64,000 nucleotides of DNA from Zasmidium citrigriseum (lineage: Eukaryota > Ascomycota > Dothideomycetes > Mycosphaerellales > Mycosphaerellaceae): NCBI GenBank assembly GCA_002786025.1, contig NHNW01000013.1, positions 434,001-498,000 on the forward strand. Reading direction: 5' to 3'. Below, one piece after another: positions 43,515 to 52,811 of this stretch (positions are counted from its first letter, which is position 1; each line of letters begins with the position of its first letter). Both the position numbers and the translations under genes were made by a program. The notes below the pieces were generated by a model, which saw nothing but the letters and a program-made list of their open reading frames with translations, was not told where the DNA came from and made no database searches.

Positions 43515-44153
43515 TCATGAAAACACCGCGCTCTGCCCAGCGAACATGATTCTATAGGCTTGGTCTCTGTTGCCGCGAGTCCAAGTCACGTCCTCCAGTT
43601 CGAAATCAAAGTCCCAACCTCTGTCCTTGATCCACTTGTACACCGTCTGCTGCGCGATGCCCTTGTCTACAGTGACGAAGAAGCTTCGGATGCCCCGCCG
43701 ATTCACAGGCCCCATGCTCGTCAAGGTCTCTTGCAATCGGTCGAGATCCTTGATGTTGTTGACATTGTGGAGGTCGAAGAAGCAGCACGCTTTGGTGGCA
43801 CAGTATGGCATCGTCTCGTTGCGGAGAGCTTTGCATGTGCGGGTGATGGGTGCGGTGTAGAACGAACCACCACAAGTGTATGCGAAAAGCGATCGATTGT
43901 TCAATGTCGGGTCTGCCTCGGCGGCCATCTTGGCGATCTTGCACCAGATCTCCGGTGGAAGGTCGAGGAGTGGGAAGGTCTACAGTATATGTGAGTAGAG
44001 TTCGAAGACGAGTGATCGAAGGAATAATACCTTTGGAGTGCCGTCATGAGTTGCGCTTGGCGTGATCGCCTCTGCAACTGGAGCAGTCTCGACGCTTTTG
44101 GCTTTGGCATCTGCCAACGGCGTAATCGGTGATGACAAGCTTGATGCGGACAT
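43515..44153 (-). CDS. F-box-like array member 2
   Basis: Exons 44031-44153 and 43515-43979, intron 51 bp (GTATTA ... TGTAG), phase 0, 195 residues. Exon 1 gives a Ser/Ala/Thr-rich head (MSASSLSSPITPL). Exon 2 begins with TFPLLDLPPEIWCKIAKMA. The second motif is ITRTCKALRNETMPYC, where the usual Tyr-Phe-Tyr is replaced by a Cys-rich stretch (KACCFFDL). The end is WDFDFELED ... YRIMF. It is the most divergent of members 1-5: the Phe-Arg before LLDLP is missing, and its C-terminus is extended. Confidence 0.73.
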
Positions 44154-44286
44154 TCTGGCAAGTAATGTTGGGGATAGTCGGTGGATGTTGTTGCTGGGTG
44201 GTGGATGTTTGGAGGAGAAGGAAGAACCAAGCCTGGAAGTCGTTCTTGAGAGGAAAGTGAAGGCCTGTGCTCAAGCTTCCGTTTAA

Positions 44287-44293
44287 CATGTGA
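44287..44293 (-). promoter_or_regulatory. CATGTGA element of array member 2
   Basis: 134 bp upstream of the start, in a TCACATG orientation relative to the gene. A related CATGTG lies 12 bp further out. Confidence 0.5.
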
Positions 44294-44528
44294 TCGCATC
44301 ATGTGCTCGCCAATATTCGTAGACACCGTCACTCTCTGTGGTCCATTCAAGAATCTCAATGAAAAATGTTGAACAACATGGTCTTAATCACATACTCTAG
44401 CCATCTTGTACGAAGTCTTTCGTGGGACACTGTCTCGCTTCGCCATCACACCCGCTCGATGCCCGGGGATTGTGTCCTCGAGATGTGCCATCAGTCCTCT
44501 GACGCACCTCATTCAATCCCATACGCTC

Positions 44529-45119
44529 CTAGAGGAACTTCGCACAATAGCCGCGAAGCTCGTCGCAGTAGGCACCGTCCTCGTCCCAGATAGGGTCACT
44601 GAAACACTCATATCCCTCTCCTAGCTTGAATGGAAAGTCCCATCCGTCTTTCTTGCGAAGCCATTCCGATGTCGTCTCGGTCGTGGACTTCGGAGAGTCC
44701 AATACTCGCACATGGCTCATCGCCCGGCGATCTTTCACGCTCAGTGACTTCAGAAGAGCCCCGACACGGTCGGTATCTCTGGGCCAGTCGACTGAACATT
44801 CGAGCTTGAATCCGGCCTCGTAGAAGTACGGCAAGAGTTCGTCGCGAAGCTTGTGGCAGACCCTGGTGATCGGGTGCTGGTAGTAGTCGGCGAAGGGTTT
44901 CGCGCACTTGAAGATGCGAAGGTGTTGGTCGGCATCCTGCTCGATGGCCATCTTGCCGATCTTGGACCAGAGCTCTGCTGGCAAGTCGAGCAGTCGAAAA
45001 GGCTGCGAGCGGGTATTAGTGGCGCGAACGGGCAAAGGCAGTACGGGAGTCGGGGGTACCTTGGAGTCTCTCACGAACTCATCGTCAAATGGATCTTCGA
45101 AGAACCAATCTGGTTCCAT
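44529..45119 (-). CDS. F-box-like array member 3
   Basis: Exons 45060-45119 and 44529-45002. The 57-bp intron (GTACCC, branch CACTAATA, acceptor CTCGCAG) is frame-neutral, so an unspliced 196-codon frame also exists. The spliced product is 177 residues. Family logic favours splicing: the junction gives DSK followed by PFRLLDLPAELWSKIGKMA. The second motif is ITRVCHKLRDELLPYFYEAGF and the end is WDFPFKLGE ... YCAKFL. Exon 1 is acidic and aromatic (WFFEDPFDDEF), unlike the other heads, so the heads diverge much faster than the F-box part. Confidence 0.75.
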   Translation of the reverse strand: MEPDWFFEDPFDDEFVRDSKVPPTPVLPLPVRATNTRSQPFRLLDLPAELWSKIGKMAIEQDADQHLRIFKCAKPFADYYQHPITRVCHKLRDELLPYFYEAGFKLECSVDWPRDTDRVGALLKSLSVKDRRAMSHVRVLDSPKSTTETTSEWLRKKDGWDFPFKLGEGYECFSDPIWDEDGAYCDELRGYCAKFL

Positions 45120-45590
45120 GGCGACTCCGGTTGAGGTGGAGTTGTGCAGTCGTGGTGGTGGGTGGTTGTTGAGTGCAAAGTTTGCGGGCGGACGAGATTT
45201 GTTTGTTTGGTGTCTGTTGTGTTTGAAAGGGAAGGAGCGACTTGCAAGCGAAGAGCAATCCGCGAGTCATGCAGCGGCGGGCTTGGCAATCACATGAAAG
45301 CAAAACATTTCGCCTCCGGACTCTGATTTGCAAATGACTGAGGGATCAAAGAATGAAAACAGTTTAAACGAGAAAGAGTCGCAGTTGATTAATTGAGCTT
45401 CTGGGTGAGATTTGTTGGAAGCAGAGCTCGCCCTTGCTTTCTGATCGTTCCCGAAAACTTCAGGCACGTGCCCTCGTCAGCCGTATAATCATGCTTTCAA
45501 AGTCTCATTGCCCCATTGAGGGCTATTGTAATCCCAAGTACCTCCTTCTCTGGTCTCCAGCCGATGGTAGAGCAAGCCGTAGTCGTAAGC
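45120..45590. other. Intergenic between array members 3 and 4
   Basis: 471 bp with the motif at 45290-45296; no other gene. Confidence 0.5.
45290..45296 (+). promoter_or_regulatory. TCACATG element of array member 3 (inverted relative to the others)
   Basis: 171 bp upstream of the start. It is the only one of the seven in the opposite orientation, and also the farthest out. Confidence 0.45.
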
Positions 45591-46242
45591 TCAAGAGAAC
45601 TTGACCTGAAAACGAAAGATGTTCCATGCCCCATACACCCCGATCTCGTGAAACTGTGGCTTATCCTGAAGCTCAAAAGAAAATTCTTGTCCCCACATCC
45701 TGTCAAGTGCCTCCCTCAGATCCTGTGTGAGCTCGCGCATGGCGTCGACAGATACACCCCGTATGTGCCGACGATTCTCAGCTCCCGCACTCTTCAGAAC
45801 AGATCCCATCAAGCGAACATCTCTGCACGCCTTTGAGAGCATCCCTCGGGGCAGGGAGCTCCAACCTCTGGATGAAATTTTCTCGCGATAGTAGTAGGCG
45901 AGTGTCTCTCTGCGCAATGCATGGCAGGTGCGGGTGATGGGCGGCTGATAGAATTCGAAGTGACGACGACCGGTATTCTGGCGGTATTGTTCGATCGAGA
46001 TGACGTCGAACTCAGGAGCGTTGTCGACGGCCATTTTCGCAATGTTGGACCAGATCTCAGGTGGTAGTTCGAGGAGGCGGAATGGCTGTGAAAGATACGT
46101 CAGCATCTGAAGGCCGTGAGATCGGGGACGATAGCAGTACTTCTGCTTCCTGTCCACCGTCGGAAGTTGCTGCTGCAGAAGCTGCAGACGCTGCTTCTTC
46201 GACTGACGCCATTGCGACGGAGGAGCTTGAGTTGTGGGTCAT
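45591..46242 (-). CDS. F-box-like array member 4
   Basis: Exons 46141-46242 and 45591-46085, intron 55 bp (GTACTG ... GCTGACG ... TTCACAG), phase 0, 198 residues; a second in-frame ATG lies ten codons in. The head is Ala/Ser-rich (VEEAASAASAAATSDGG). Exon 2 starts PFRLLELPPEIWSNIAKMA, has the second motif ITRTCHALRRETLAYYY, and ends with FSFELQDKP ... FQVKFS. Same exon plan as its neighbours. Confidence 0.75.
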
Positions 46243-46588
46243 CGTGGATTGTTTGGTGAGGTTGTTGGAGAGATGAGTTGTGGAAGGAAGGACGCAGACA
46301 AACGGAAGCTTTAAAGTCCGCGGGCCCGTGCGCAGAACCAGTGACGAATGGCATGTGAAAGTGAGGAAGGCAGGGCAAATCATCACTTCTTCCCTCATTT
46401 CAATCAATCAAAGTACTAATTACATTTCAATCATCAACTTTGGGATAGGCCCCGCGGAACACACGCTGCATGTCTCCGCTTAGGCCTCATTCTCAAGGAC
46501 CATGACTGCGGGCCTCCAGTAAGCCCTGACTGCTTCTTTCTTCACCGCGAATAGACCGCTCCGTGGCCGCCGTGGTCTTTCTTGGACC
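46243..46588. other. Intergenic between array members 4 and 5
   Basis: 346 bp with CATGTGA at 46352-46358; no other gene. Confidence 0.5.
46352..46358 (-). promoter_or_regulatory. CATGTGA element of array member 4
   Basis: 110 bp upstream of the start. In gene orientation it reads CTTTCACATGCC, the best match in the set to the yeast inositol/choline response element. Confidence 0.55.
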
Positions 46589-47242
46589 TCAGCGACTAAC
46601 GTTAAATTGATAGCACCGGACGACTTTGCCATTGGCGAGCCAAACATCGGACCATATCTGTTGCCGTTCCTCGACATCCTGGTCGGCCTCCTTGATTCGT
46701 GCGAGCTTGACAACTCGATCCCAAGCCTCAGAGGCCATAGTTTTCCACGAGTCGGCCTCTTCTGCAGGAAGCCTGACCCGTACACGTTCGCAAATTTGCC
46801 GCAGCTGAAGGTTGCCCAGTGGCTGGATCCAGCGGCCGAAGTTCTCAGTGTAAGATCTGATGGTGTCAGGGTAGGCAAGCACCGGTCGAAAGTCGAATCT
46901 GATCTTCACATTGGTCTGATAGTGATAGGGCAGCAGCTCGCTACGCAGGGCTCGACAGGTGCGGGTCAGGCCCGGTTGAAGGAGGCGTTCGCGGGTCTTG
47001 GTTTTTGACCGTGGAAGGACATCGAACCACATCTCCGGCATGAAGATGTCGTACGTAATGGCGGGTGCTTCGTCTATTACCATCTGTCCAATTCTGACCC
47101 AAAGCTCAGGCGGAAGGTCGAGGAGGCGGAAGGGCTGTGAGATGTTAGTATCTGCGGAAGCATCACGGCTGTGAGCATGTACCTCTTGGTCGGCCTGGCC
47201 ATCCGCCTTTGCACTGTTGCTTTGGCTGCATCGAGACGACAT
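46589..47242 (-). CDS. F-box-like array member 5
   Basis: Exons 47183-47242 and 46589-47134. The 48-bp intron (GTACAT, branch ACTAAC, acceptor TCACAG) is frame-neutral, so the unspliced frame is open as well. The spliced product is 201 residues, from the ATG at 47242. Exon 1 encodes MSSRCSQSNSAK and an Asp/Gln-rich end. Exon 2 begins PFRLLDLPPELWVRIGQMVI. The second motif is LTRTCRALRSELLPYHY. The C-terminal half is longer than in members 1-4 and richer in Arg/Glu. The gene stands next to the decayed transcription-factor relic. Confidence 0.75.
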   Translation of the reverse strand: MSSRCSQSNSAKADGQADQEVHAHSRDASADTNISQPFRLLDLPPELWVRIGQMVIDEAPAITYDIFMPEMWFDVLPRSKTKTRERLLQPGLTRTCRALRSELLPYHYQTNVKIRFDFRPVLAYPDTIRSYTENFGRWIQPLGNLQLRQICERVRVRLPAEEADSWKTMASEAWDRVVKLARIKEADQDVEERQQIWSDVWLANGKVVRCYQFNVSR

Positions 47243-47357
47243 TTTGCTGTGGTTTCGCGCTTTGGCGGAAGAGAATCTGTGACAAAAATGAGTGGCGCTT
47301 TTATAGGGCGCAGGGACTTGCGGCCGACGCACGGGCCACCTCGAGCATTCACTTGCG

Positions 47358-47364
47358 CATGTGA
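47358..47364 (-). promoter_or_regulatory. CATGTGA element of array member 5
   Basis: 116 bp upstream of the start; also a CACGTG-type E-box at about 47381-47386. Confidence 0.5.
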
Positions 47365-47425
47365 CAAGACTTTGCCGCTCACGTGGCTCGTAACTCTCAC
47401 ACTCAGGCGATACCGATCGCCGCCG

Positions 47426-49460
47426 CTAGCGATCACGGTCAATATTCATTGGACCTTCCATGAAATTCATTGGCCATTCGTCCAGAATCGAAGACGTACT
47501 CTCGACGGTGTTGTACCATTGCCGTGGCATCATCAGATCATCAATGCCGCCATTGCCGATGAAAGCGTCGTTGAACTCCTCTTGGAATGCGTCTTCTTGA
47601 GCCCATACTTGAGCTTTCCCAGCCTCTCCTTGTAGCAGGTTGCCCGGGGATTGTGTGGAGACTTGCGCATTACCATCATGATAAGGTCCGTGGGATTCCA
47701 TTTGTGGGGCGTCTTGATCGGAAAGATGCCATTGTCTACAAAGTCCTGGTCCGAAGGCTCGAAAGAACATTGGATGGCTGTTTTCAATGATCTGAGTCTC
47801 AGATCGTGATATTGCTTTGTCGAACGATCTTTCCATGCGTTCCAAGGTGTGCAAGTCCGCCAGTGCAGAAGGATGTCTTTCAAAGATACTTCGTATAGCC
47901 CTTTTGATAATTGAGAGCTCCTCTGAAGCACTTTCGTATACTTGAGGAGATTCACTCTTCAAAGCCGGCACAAGCGTAATTCCTGCTGTAAGTAAGAAGA
48001 ACTTGTGGATCGCCGGCAAGTACCTTACTTCGTCTCGTATCAAGAACTCCTCGAAGATGGCCGCTGTGAACGAAGCCGCCAGTACGGCTCCTGGGGCCAT
48101 CGATGCGTACGCACGAAGTAGCAGTATCAACGTCGTGACGTAGATGACATCTGCCGCGATACAATGTTGTATGTGTTCGATCCAAAACTTGACCCCGGGC
48201 TGAAAAGTCGCAAGTGGGAAGGAAGTTCGTTGATCCACACGAAAAGATCATTGCCGACAGATTTGAGACTGAAGTCATCTAGTATCCCGCGTCGATAACA
48301 TTTTCCAATGTCTCCAAAGATTTGAGAAATAGTGACATAGGCGATGGCTTCCTGAGCACCGGCCCTGTCCATTGAGAAGTCGGAAGGGGTAAGCATCGAA
48401 ACGCTGAATTCGTCCATACAGATTGCTCTCGGCCGTCCATGTGCTGTAGCTAGATGACAGTCTCGCCCGTTCAAAAGATCAGTACACGGACAGTCATAGG
48501 CGAGGCAAAGGACAGTCTTGGGGGTTGGCCTTCGGAGAACACTGGTCAACTTACCACAAGAGCCCACCATAGCCTTCTCCGATAGGTCAAGTCTTTCATG
48601 GTAGATTCATCCTTGTGAATACCAATTTGTAGAGCAATGCCAACGCCTATATGGTGCCAGAAGTCTGCATTGTCCATTGAGAACCTTTCCGGCGGGGTTC
48701 CACCATTGTAGCAACAGCCTGGCAACGATAAGTAGTATGGAATTCCGCTCATGATTTAAAAAGAAGACGTTCTTCACTTTTGTGTAATGGGTGGCAGTTG
48801 CTTCCAGATTCACTGGCGAGGCAAAACGGCTGCCAGTGAAGAGGGCGATTTGCAGAAGCAAGATTGATGGTGACTGATCTTCTGACGACTCCATCCAACT
48901 TCGTTTCACCAGATGGGAGCACTGGAGACAGTACTTGAAGAAGTAGTCGATGTAACAGTCCTGGGTGGCACGAGAAGGGAGGTCGAATGCGTGACCAATC
49001 TGCAGGCTGGCGACTTGCAGTGGTGAGGGGCCGGACGTTTCGGGAGATGCATTCGTCGCTTGCTCTGTACTCACTTGCTGTCCAAAGTACATCGTACAAC
49101 CATCATGAAAGTCCGCGGTGAGGCTTGAGCGACTGTCATCGTCGGCTGCTGTCTCTACAAGGACAGCATCTAGGCTCGTCTCCAACGGCTGGTCTCTCAA
49201 GGTATTGATTTACGAAGATGGCGAAGTGGCCACGTCACGGATCAATTCAGTGGTAGGACTTTTCACAGCCCCAATGTAAGTTGCTGCTTTATGTCGCCTC
49301 CAGCGAGGTCTTGGCCTTGAATCGTGTTCAGCGCGGTACACTGCGACGGACATCAACATTACCTGCACTCAGCCTGGTAGAGGCAGCAGGTTGAGCAAGG
49401 TATTTTGCCCGTGCTGAGATCGCATCTGATCTGAAAAGCCTTTGAAGCCAGCAAGCTCAT
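47426..49460 (-). pseudogene. Relic of a Zn2Cys6-type fungal transcription factor
   Basis: The regulatory (fungal_trans) domain can be followed in pieces: CYIDYFFKYCLQCSHLV, then FFLNHERNSILLIVARLLLQWW, FWHHIGVGIALQIGIH, the RRRLWWALV helix, HGRPRAICMDEFSVS and LLLRAYASMAPG. The pieces lie in different frames. One shift is at the C4 run 48694-48697, a second near 48141-48153, and the junction after RRRLWWALV (48547-48560) allows only a 38-bp intron. The upstream exon (49363-49460) has only the second half of a zinc cluster (RCDLSTGKIPCSTC ... C); the first two Cys are missing. Together these point to a pseudogene. A single sequencing error would not explain three faults, while the nearby 5.4-kb DOP1 frame is clean. 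Ancestral role: a transcription regulator, perhaps of the adjacent dehydrogenase. Confidence 0.75.
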
Positions 49461-49866
49461 CTCCCCACTCTGATGGAGTGCCCGTACATCGTACTTCGTC
49501 TGGGATCCGGACGTATACTTCGGCCGCAACCGTAGAAGGTGGCGGAAAGACATTCATGGTCAAATCTTTGAGCACGCACAACGTAAGCGAAGACCACTCC
49601 ATTGGTGCCCTTCGTATGTGGATGCAAGATCGGCAAGGCCGATGCAGTACTGGGATGAAAGTGGGTCGAAACGCCGTGGCGATTTCAAGGCTCCGTGGAG
49701 GGTTTCAGCTGCGCCTTCCTTCAGTTCCTTCGCGGAAGGCGTGAGGATCTTGGCATATCGGCAACAGCAGTCGGCCTCGTAAGATATCTGTGCACAAGAT
49801 TATGCAATGAGAGCATCTGTGGCCGGATCAAGGGATTATTGAATCGCTCCCCTCAACATCAATATC
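49461..49866. other. Region between the two decayed divergent genes
   Basis: About 400 bp that would have been the shared promoter of the regulator and the dehydrogenase. A CRSC-containing frame near 49640 recalls a zinc-cluster start but cannot be joined to the next exon by any GT donor. Confidence 0.4.
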
Positions 49867-50940
49867 ATGCATCCGGAGGCAAGGCTGTCCGAAAGTCTCA
49901 ACATGGGTTCGATTGAAACGTACCCCAACGAAACACATATGCCGGATGAGGCTGGTCGATCAAAGCCCATTGTATACATGCTGCATCCATGTCACCCGAG
50001 AGCTGTTGGATCTCTTTCATTCGATCGGCCCCAACGACCCTCAAATTACGGACTTGAAGCCAAAGGCTCACTACGTATTGGTTGGACAACGTCGAATGAC
50101 AACTGGAGATATCAACGGAGCCAGATATCTCCGTGCCATCGGCAAGCAAGGCGTAGGAATCGATGGTATCGATCAAGAGGCTTGTGTCTCTCGAGGGATC
50201 AAGATACTCAACACACCTGGCATCAGCAAAGGCGCTGTTGCAGAGTTGACACTTGGTCTTGCATTGGCTGTGGCAAGAGAGTTCGGGCCTGTCACAAGAA
50301 AGCAGGCTGCAGGTATCACCGTAGCCAAGAAGATGTGTTCTGGTTTACTCTTATCCGGAAAGGTCGTTGGCATAATCGGAATGGGAAACATTGGCACCGC
50401 TGTTGCAAGGAGAGAGGCTCTTGGAGTATCGTTGATCGCGTATGATCCATACGTGCCTCCAACTACTTGGAACGACACACCACGTACACGGGTCGACAGT
50501 CTTGATGATCTCGTTCGAGAGGCAGATGTGGTTACACTTCACTACCCACTGATGATACCCGGGACATAATTTCACATCGAGAGCTGGGTCTCATGAAACC
50601 AACGTCAATCCTGATCAATGCCGCTAGAGGGGGAGTGGTCAACAAAGACGACTTGTTGAGAGCATTGCAGGAGAGGAAGATCTTTGGCGCAGGGATAGAT
50701 GTCTACACTCAGGAGCCTCCTACCCCTCAACGATATGGAGAGCTCTGGAAGCAGAACGTCGTCTCAACTCCACATTTCGGTGCCGCGACGGACAAGACGC
50801 AAGGCGATACGGCGACTGCGGCCGTGGAGAGGCTTTATGCGTTTGTGCAAGCGGACGAAAGAGGAAATGCAAAGGCCAGTCGCAATTTTTCATACAAGAA
50901 TCAGCATGTGTTGAGCTCTCAGCAGCTGGTCATTGCTTAA
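49867..50940 (+). pseudogene. Relic of a D-isomer-specific 2-hydroxyacid dehydrogenase
   Basis: Homology can be followed nearly end to end but in two frames. The N-terminal part (KPIVYMLHP) and the C-terminal part (from SHREL through ILINAARGGVVN to STPHFGAATDKTQGD) share one frame. The middle, with the NAD-binding GIIGMGNIGTAVARREALG, lies in another. The shifts sit at about 49995-49997 (one base too many) and 50551-50556 (one base too few), and they compensate each other. The catalytic Arg (AARGG), Glu (TQEPP) and His (TPHFGA) codons remain. The family reduces or oxidises 2-keto/2-hydroxy acids such as glyoxylate, hydroxypyruvate or phosphoglycerate. As written no full enzyme can be made. 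Confidence 0.78.
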
Positions 50941-50999
50941 AAACTGCCTGAGTACTTAGAGAGGAGTCCTTCAGTGGCATCCGTCCACCGACTTTCACG

Positions 51000-51047
51000 C
51001 ATGTGACTAGCGTGACAGCTAGTACATTAGCTTGTGCAAGTCACATG
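51000..51047. repeat. Inverted repeat built of CATGTGACT and AGTCACATG
   Basis: Two 9-bp arms, 51000-51008 and 51039-51047, are perfect reverse complements around a 30-bp spacer that itself holds CTAG half-sites. It lies between the convergent ends of the dehydrogenase relic and array member 6. It contains the same core as the promoter elements of the F-box-like genes. Confidence 0.6.
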
Positions 51048-51148
51048 AGGGGCTTGGTATCGAACTTGTTGACTTGAAGACGCAGTTTTCATATATCTCG
51101 CTCAACACGCCCGTGGTACAGCAGCCACCGAAAGCCCCTGAAGTTCCT

Positions 51149-51754
51149 CTAGTCGAGAAACCTCAACTCAAACACTCCTGGAACCGTCTCTGACACCGAA
51201 AACACCAACCCAAGCTTCATCAATAACCTCTCCTCGAGATACACCTCTGCATCCCTTCTTTCGCCCATGAGCACCACCGCCTTAATGCCTCGAAGATGTA
51301 CCCTGTTGCAAGGTTCGACTGCATCTAACCACCGCCGGATCTGCTGCTCTCGAATACCCCAGCCCCAGTCACTCGTAGATAGTAGCATCGAGATCTTCGT
51401 CTGGTAGATGTACGGTAAAAGCTCTTCTCGTAGTAGTCGGCAGGTGGAGGCCAAGGCAAATGCAGTCCGGATTGCTGCATTCGCGCTACAAGCCCCAACG
51501 ACGATGTCGCTGGAGGTTAGGGCTTTGCAGTCGTCGATGAATCTTCTGGTGGCTCGGATCCAGAGCTCTGGTGGGAGATCTAGTAGTCGAAATGGCTGGA
51601 CGTGAGTCAGTAATTCGGATATACAACCTTGCACGAGAGATCCGCGGACCCTCTGCTCGTTGGATAATCGGTCTTCCTTCTTGGAGCCGAGGCTGCGAAG
51701 CGCCAGTGGTGGTAAGGTATGGGTTGTGGCGGTTGAGATTGCTACGCCGTTCAT
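51149..51754 (-). CDS. F-box-like array member 6
   Basis: Exons 51650-51754 and 51149-51595. The 54-bp frame-neutral intron has a weak donor GTCCGC, a good branch TACTGAC and acceptor GTCCAG, phase 0. Spliced product 183 residues. The ATG at 51754 is preferred over the upstream in-frame ATG at 51862, because the latter sits inside the CATGTGA element. Exon 2 opens PFRLLDLPPELWIRATRRFI. The second motif is ALASTCRLLREELLPYIYQTKI, where ALAST replaces the ITRT of members 1-5, and the end is GVFELRFLD. Shares ALAST with member 7, so these two form a subgroup. Confidence 0.72.
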   Translation of the reverse strand: MNGVAISTATTHTLPPLALRSLGSKKEDRLSNEQRVRGSLVQGCISELLTHVQPFRLLDLPPELWIRATRRFIDDCKALTSSDIVVGACSANAAIRTAFALASTCRLLREELLPYIYQTKISMLLSTSDWGWGIREQQIRRWLDAVEPCNRVHLRGIKAVVLMGERRDAEVYLEERLLMKLGLVFSVSETVPGVFELRFLD

Positions 51755-51859
51755 GGTTCGTGTTGTTTGGTTGTTTGGTTGTTGAGGGTGATATCGATGG
51801 GTGAATATCGAGGTTGAAGCACATGAAATAGCGGCTAGGGGTACGTGGACCGAGCTAAG

Positions 51860-51866
51860 CATGTGA
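51860..51866 (-). promoter_or_regulatory. CATGTGA element of array member 6
   Basis: 106 bp upstream of the preferred start. In gene orientation it reads ATCACATGCT. Confidence 0.5.
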
Positions 51867-52043
51867 TGCCCTTTCTATCACAAGATAGCAAACTGCTTAT
51901 GAACAACGTCCTCTGATACTAACTTCCTCTTTTGGCCGAAGCTAAACCAAAAAGTAGCCTGTGAAAGTCTACGCAGCAGCATCGGCACGGCCTTTGATCT
52001 CCAATCCCAGGGCCCTCTCAAAAACTCCAAACCCAAGATCATC

Positions 52044-52669
52044 CTACTCAAAAAACTTCACCTCGTATTTCTTGAACATCTTGCTTCGGCTCGTTCCAAG
52101 AAACTTCAGCTCGAGCTTCATCTTCCAATTCCTCTTCAGGCGCTGCTCCAACGGCACGTCATCCGCACCACCCACCACATAATCAAAAACCTCCAAGCCT
52201 CGCACCTTCGCTCTATGCGCCGGCTTGAGCTTTCTCAGCCAGGAGCCCACAATCTGACCCACCGGAAAGGCAGAGGAGATCGTCTGTACAGGAACCGCAA
52301 AAGAGAGCTTGGTGCTGTAGAAATACGGCAGGACCTCGTCTCGGAGTTGATGGCACGTTGATGCGAGTGCGAGCACATCTGGAAGGCCAGGGATACTGGC
52401 CGCTTTGCCCGTTTGCTGTCGGCTGCAGAAGCTATACACCGTGACTTGCTCGCATTCGTCGATGATCAAACGACCGATTCTTGACCAGAGTTCTGGTGGG
52501 AGGTCGAGGAGGCGGAAGGGCTTTTAGGGGGTCAGTATTCCAATGTTTGCTCGTGAAGATGATGGAAGCTGGAACTGACCTTCGTCTCATCATCTTCGCG
52601 GTCTTTCTCAGCAGTCAGGGTTGGGTCGTTTTCTGGCGGGCGCTGGGAATGCGCCATCGCGGTAGTCAT
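52044..52669 (-). CDS. F-box-like array member 7
   Basis: Exons 52580-52669 and 52044-52520, intron 59 bp (GTCAGT ... TACTGACC ... AAAAG), phase 0, 188 residues. The head is polar and acidic (ENDPTLTAEKDREDDETK). Exon 2 begins PFRLLDLPPELWSRIGRLII. The second motif is ALASTCHQLRDEVLPYFY. The C-terminus is basic and ends YEVKFFE, close to the VKF end of members 1 and 4. It is the last member before DOP1. Confidence 0.75.
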
Positions 52670-52785
52670 CTTGGATGTTAGCGACGGTTTTTCGTGTTGA
52701 CGAAGAGATCCTTGTCGAAATCCCAGCTTGAAGCTGGAAAGAGCTCGAACAAACGCAAACACGAGGAGGCCCGTGCACCAAACAG

Positions 52786-52792
52786 CATGTGA
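52786..52792 (-). promoter_or_regulatory. CATGTGA element of array member 7
   Basis: 117 bp upstream of the start. In gene orientation AATTCACATGCTG, almost the same as before member 1 although the coding parts are strongly diverged. It lies just 26 bp before the DOP1 stop codon. Confidence 0.55.
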
Positions 52793-52811
52793 ATTTCACG
52801 CCAGCTAGCAG

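Noticed and set aside
49403..49680. CRSC near 49640 as the missing first half of the relic's zinc cluster
   Set aside because: No GT donor follows in the right phase to join it to the second half.
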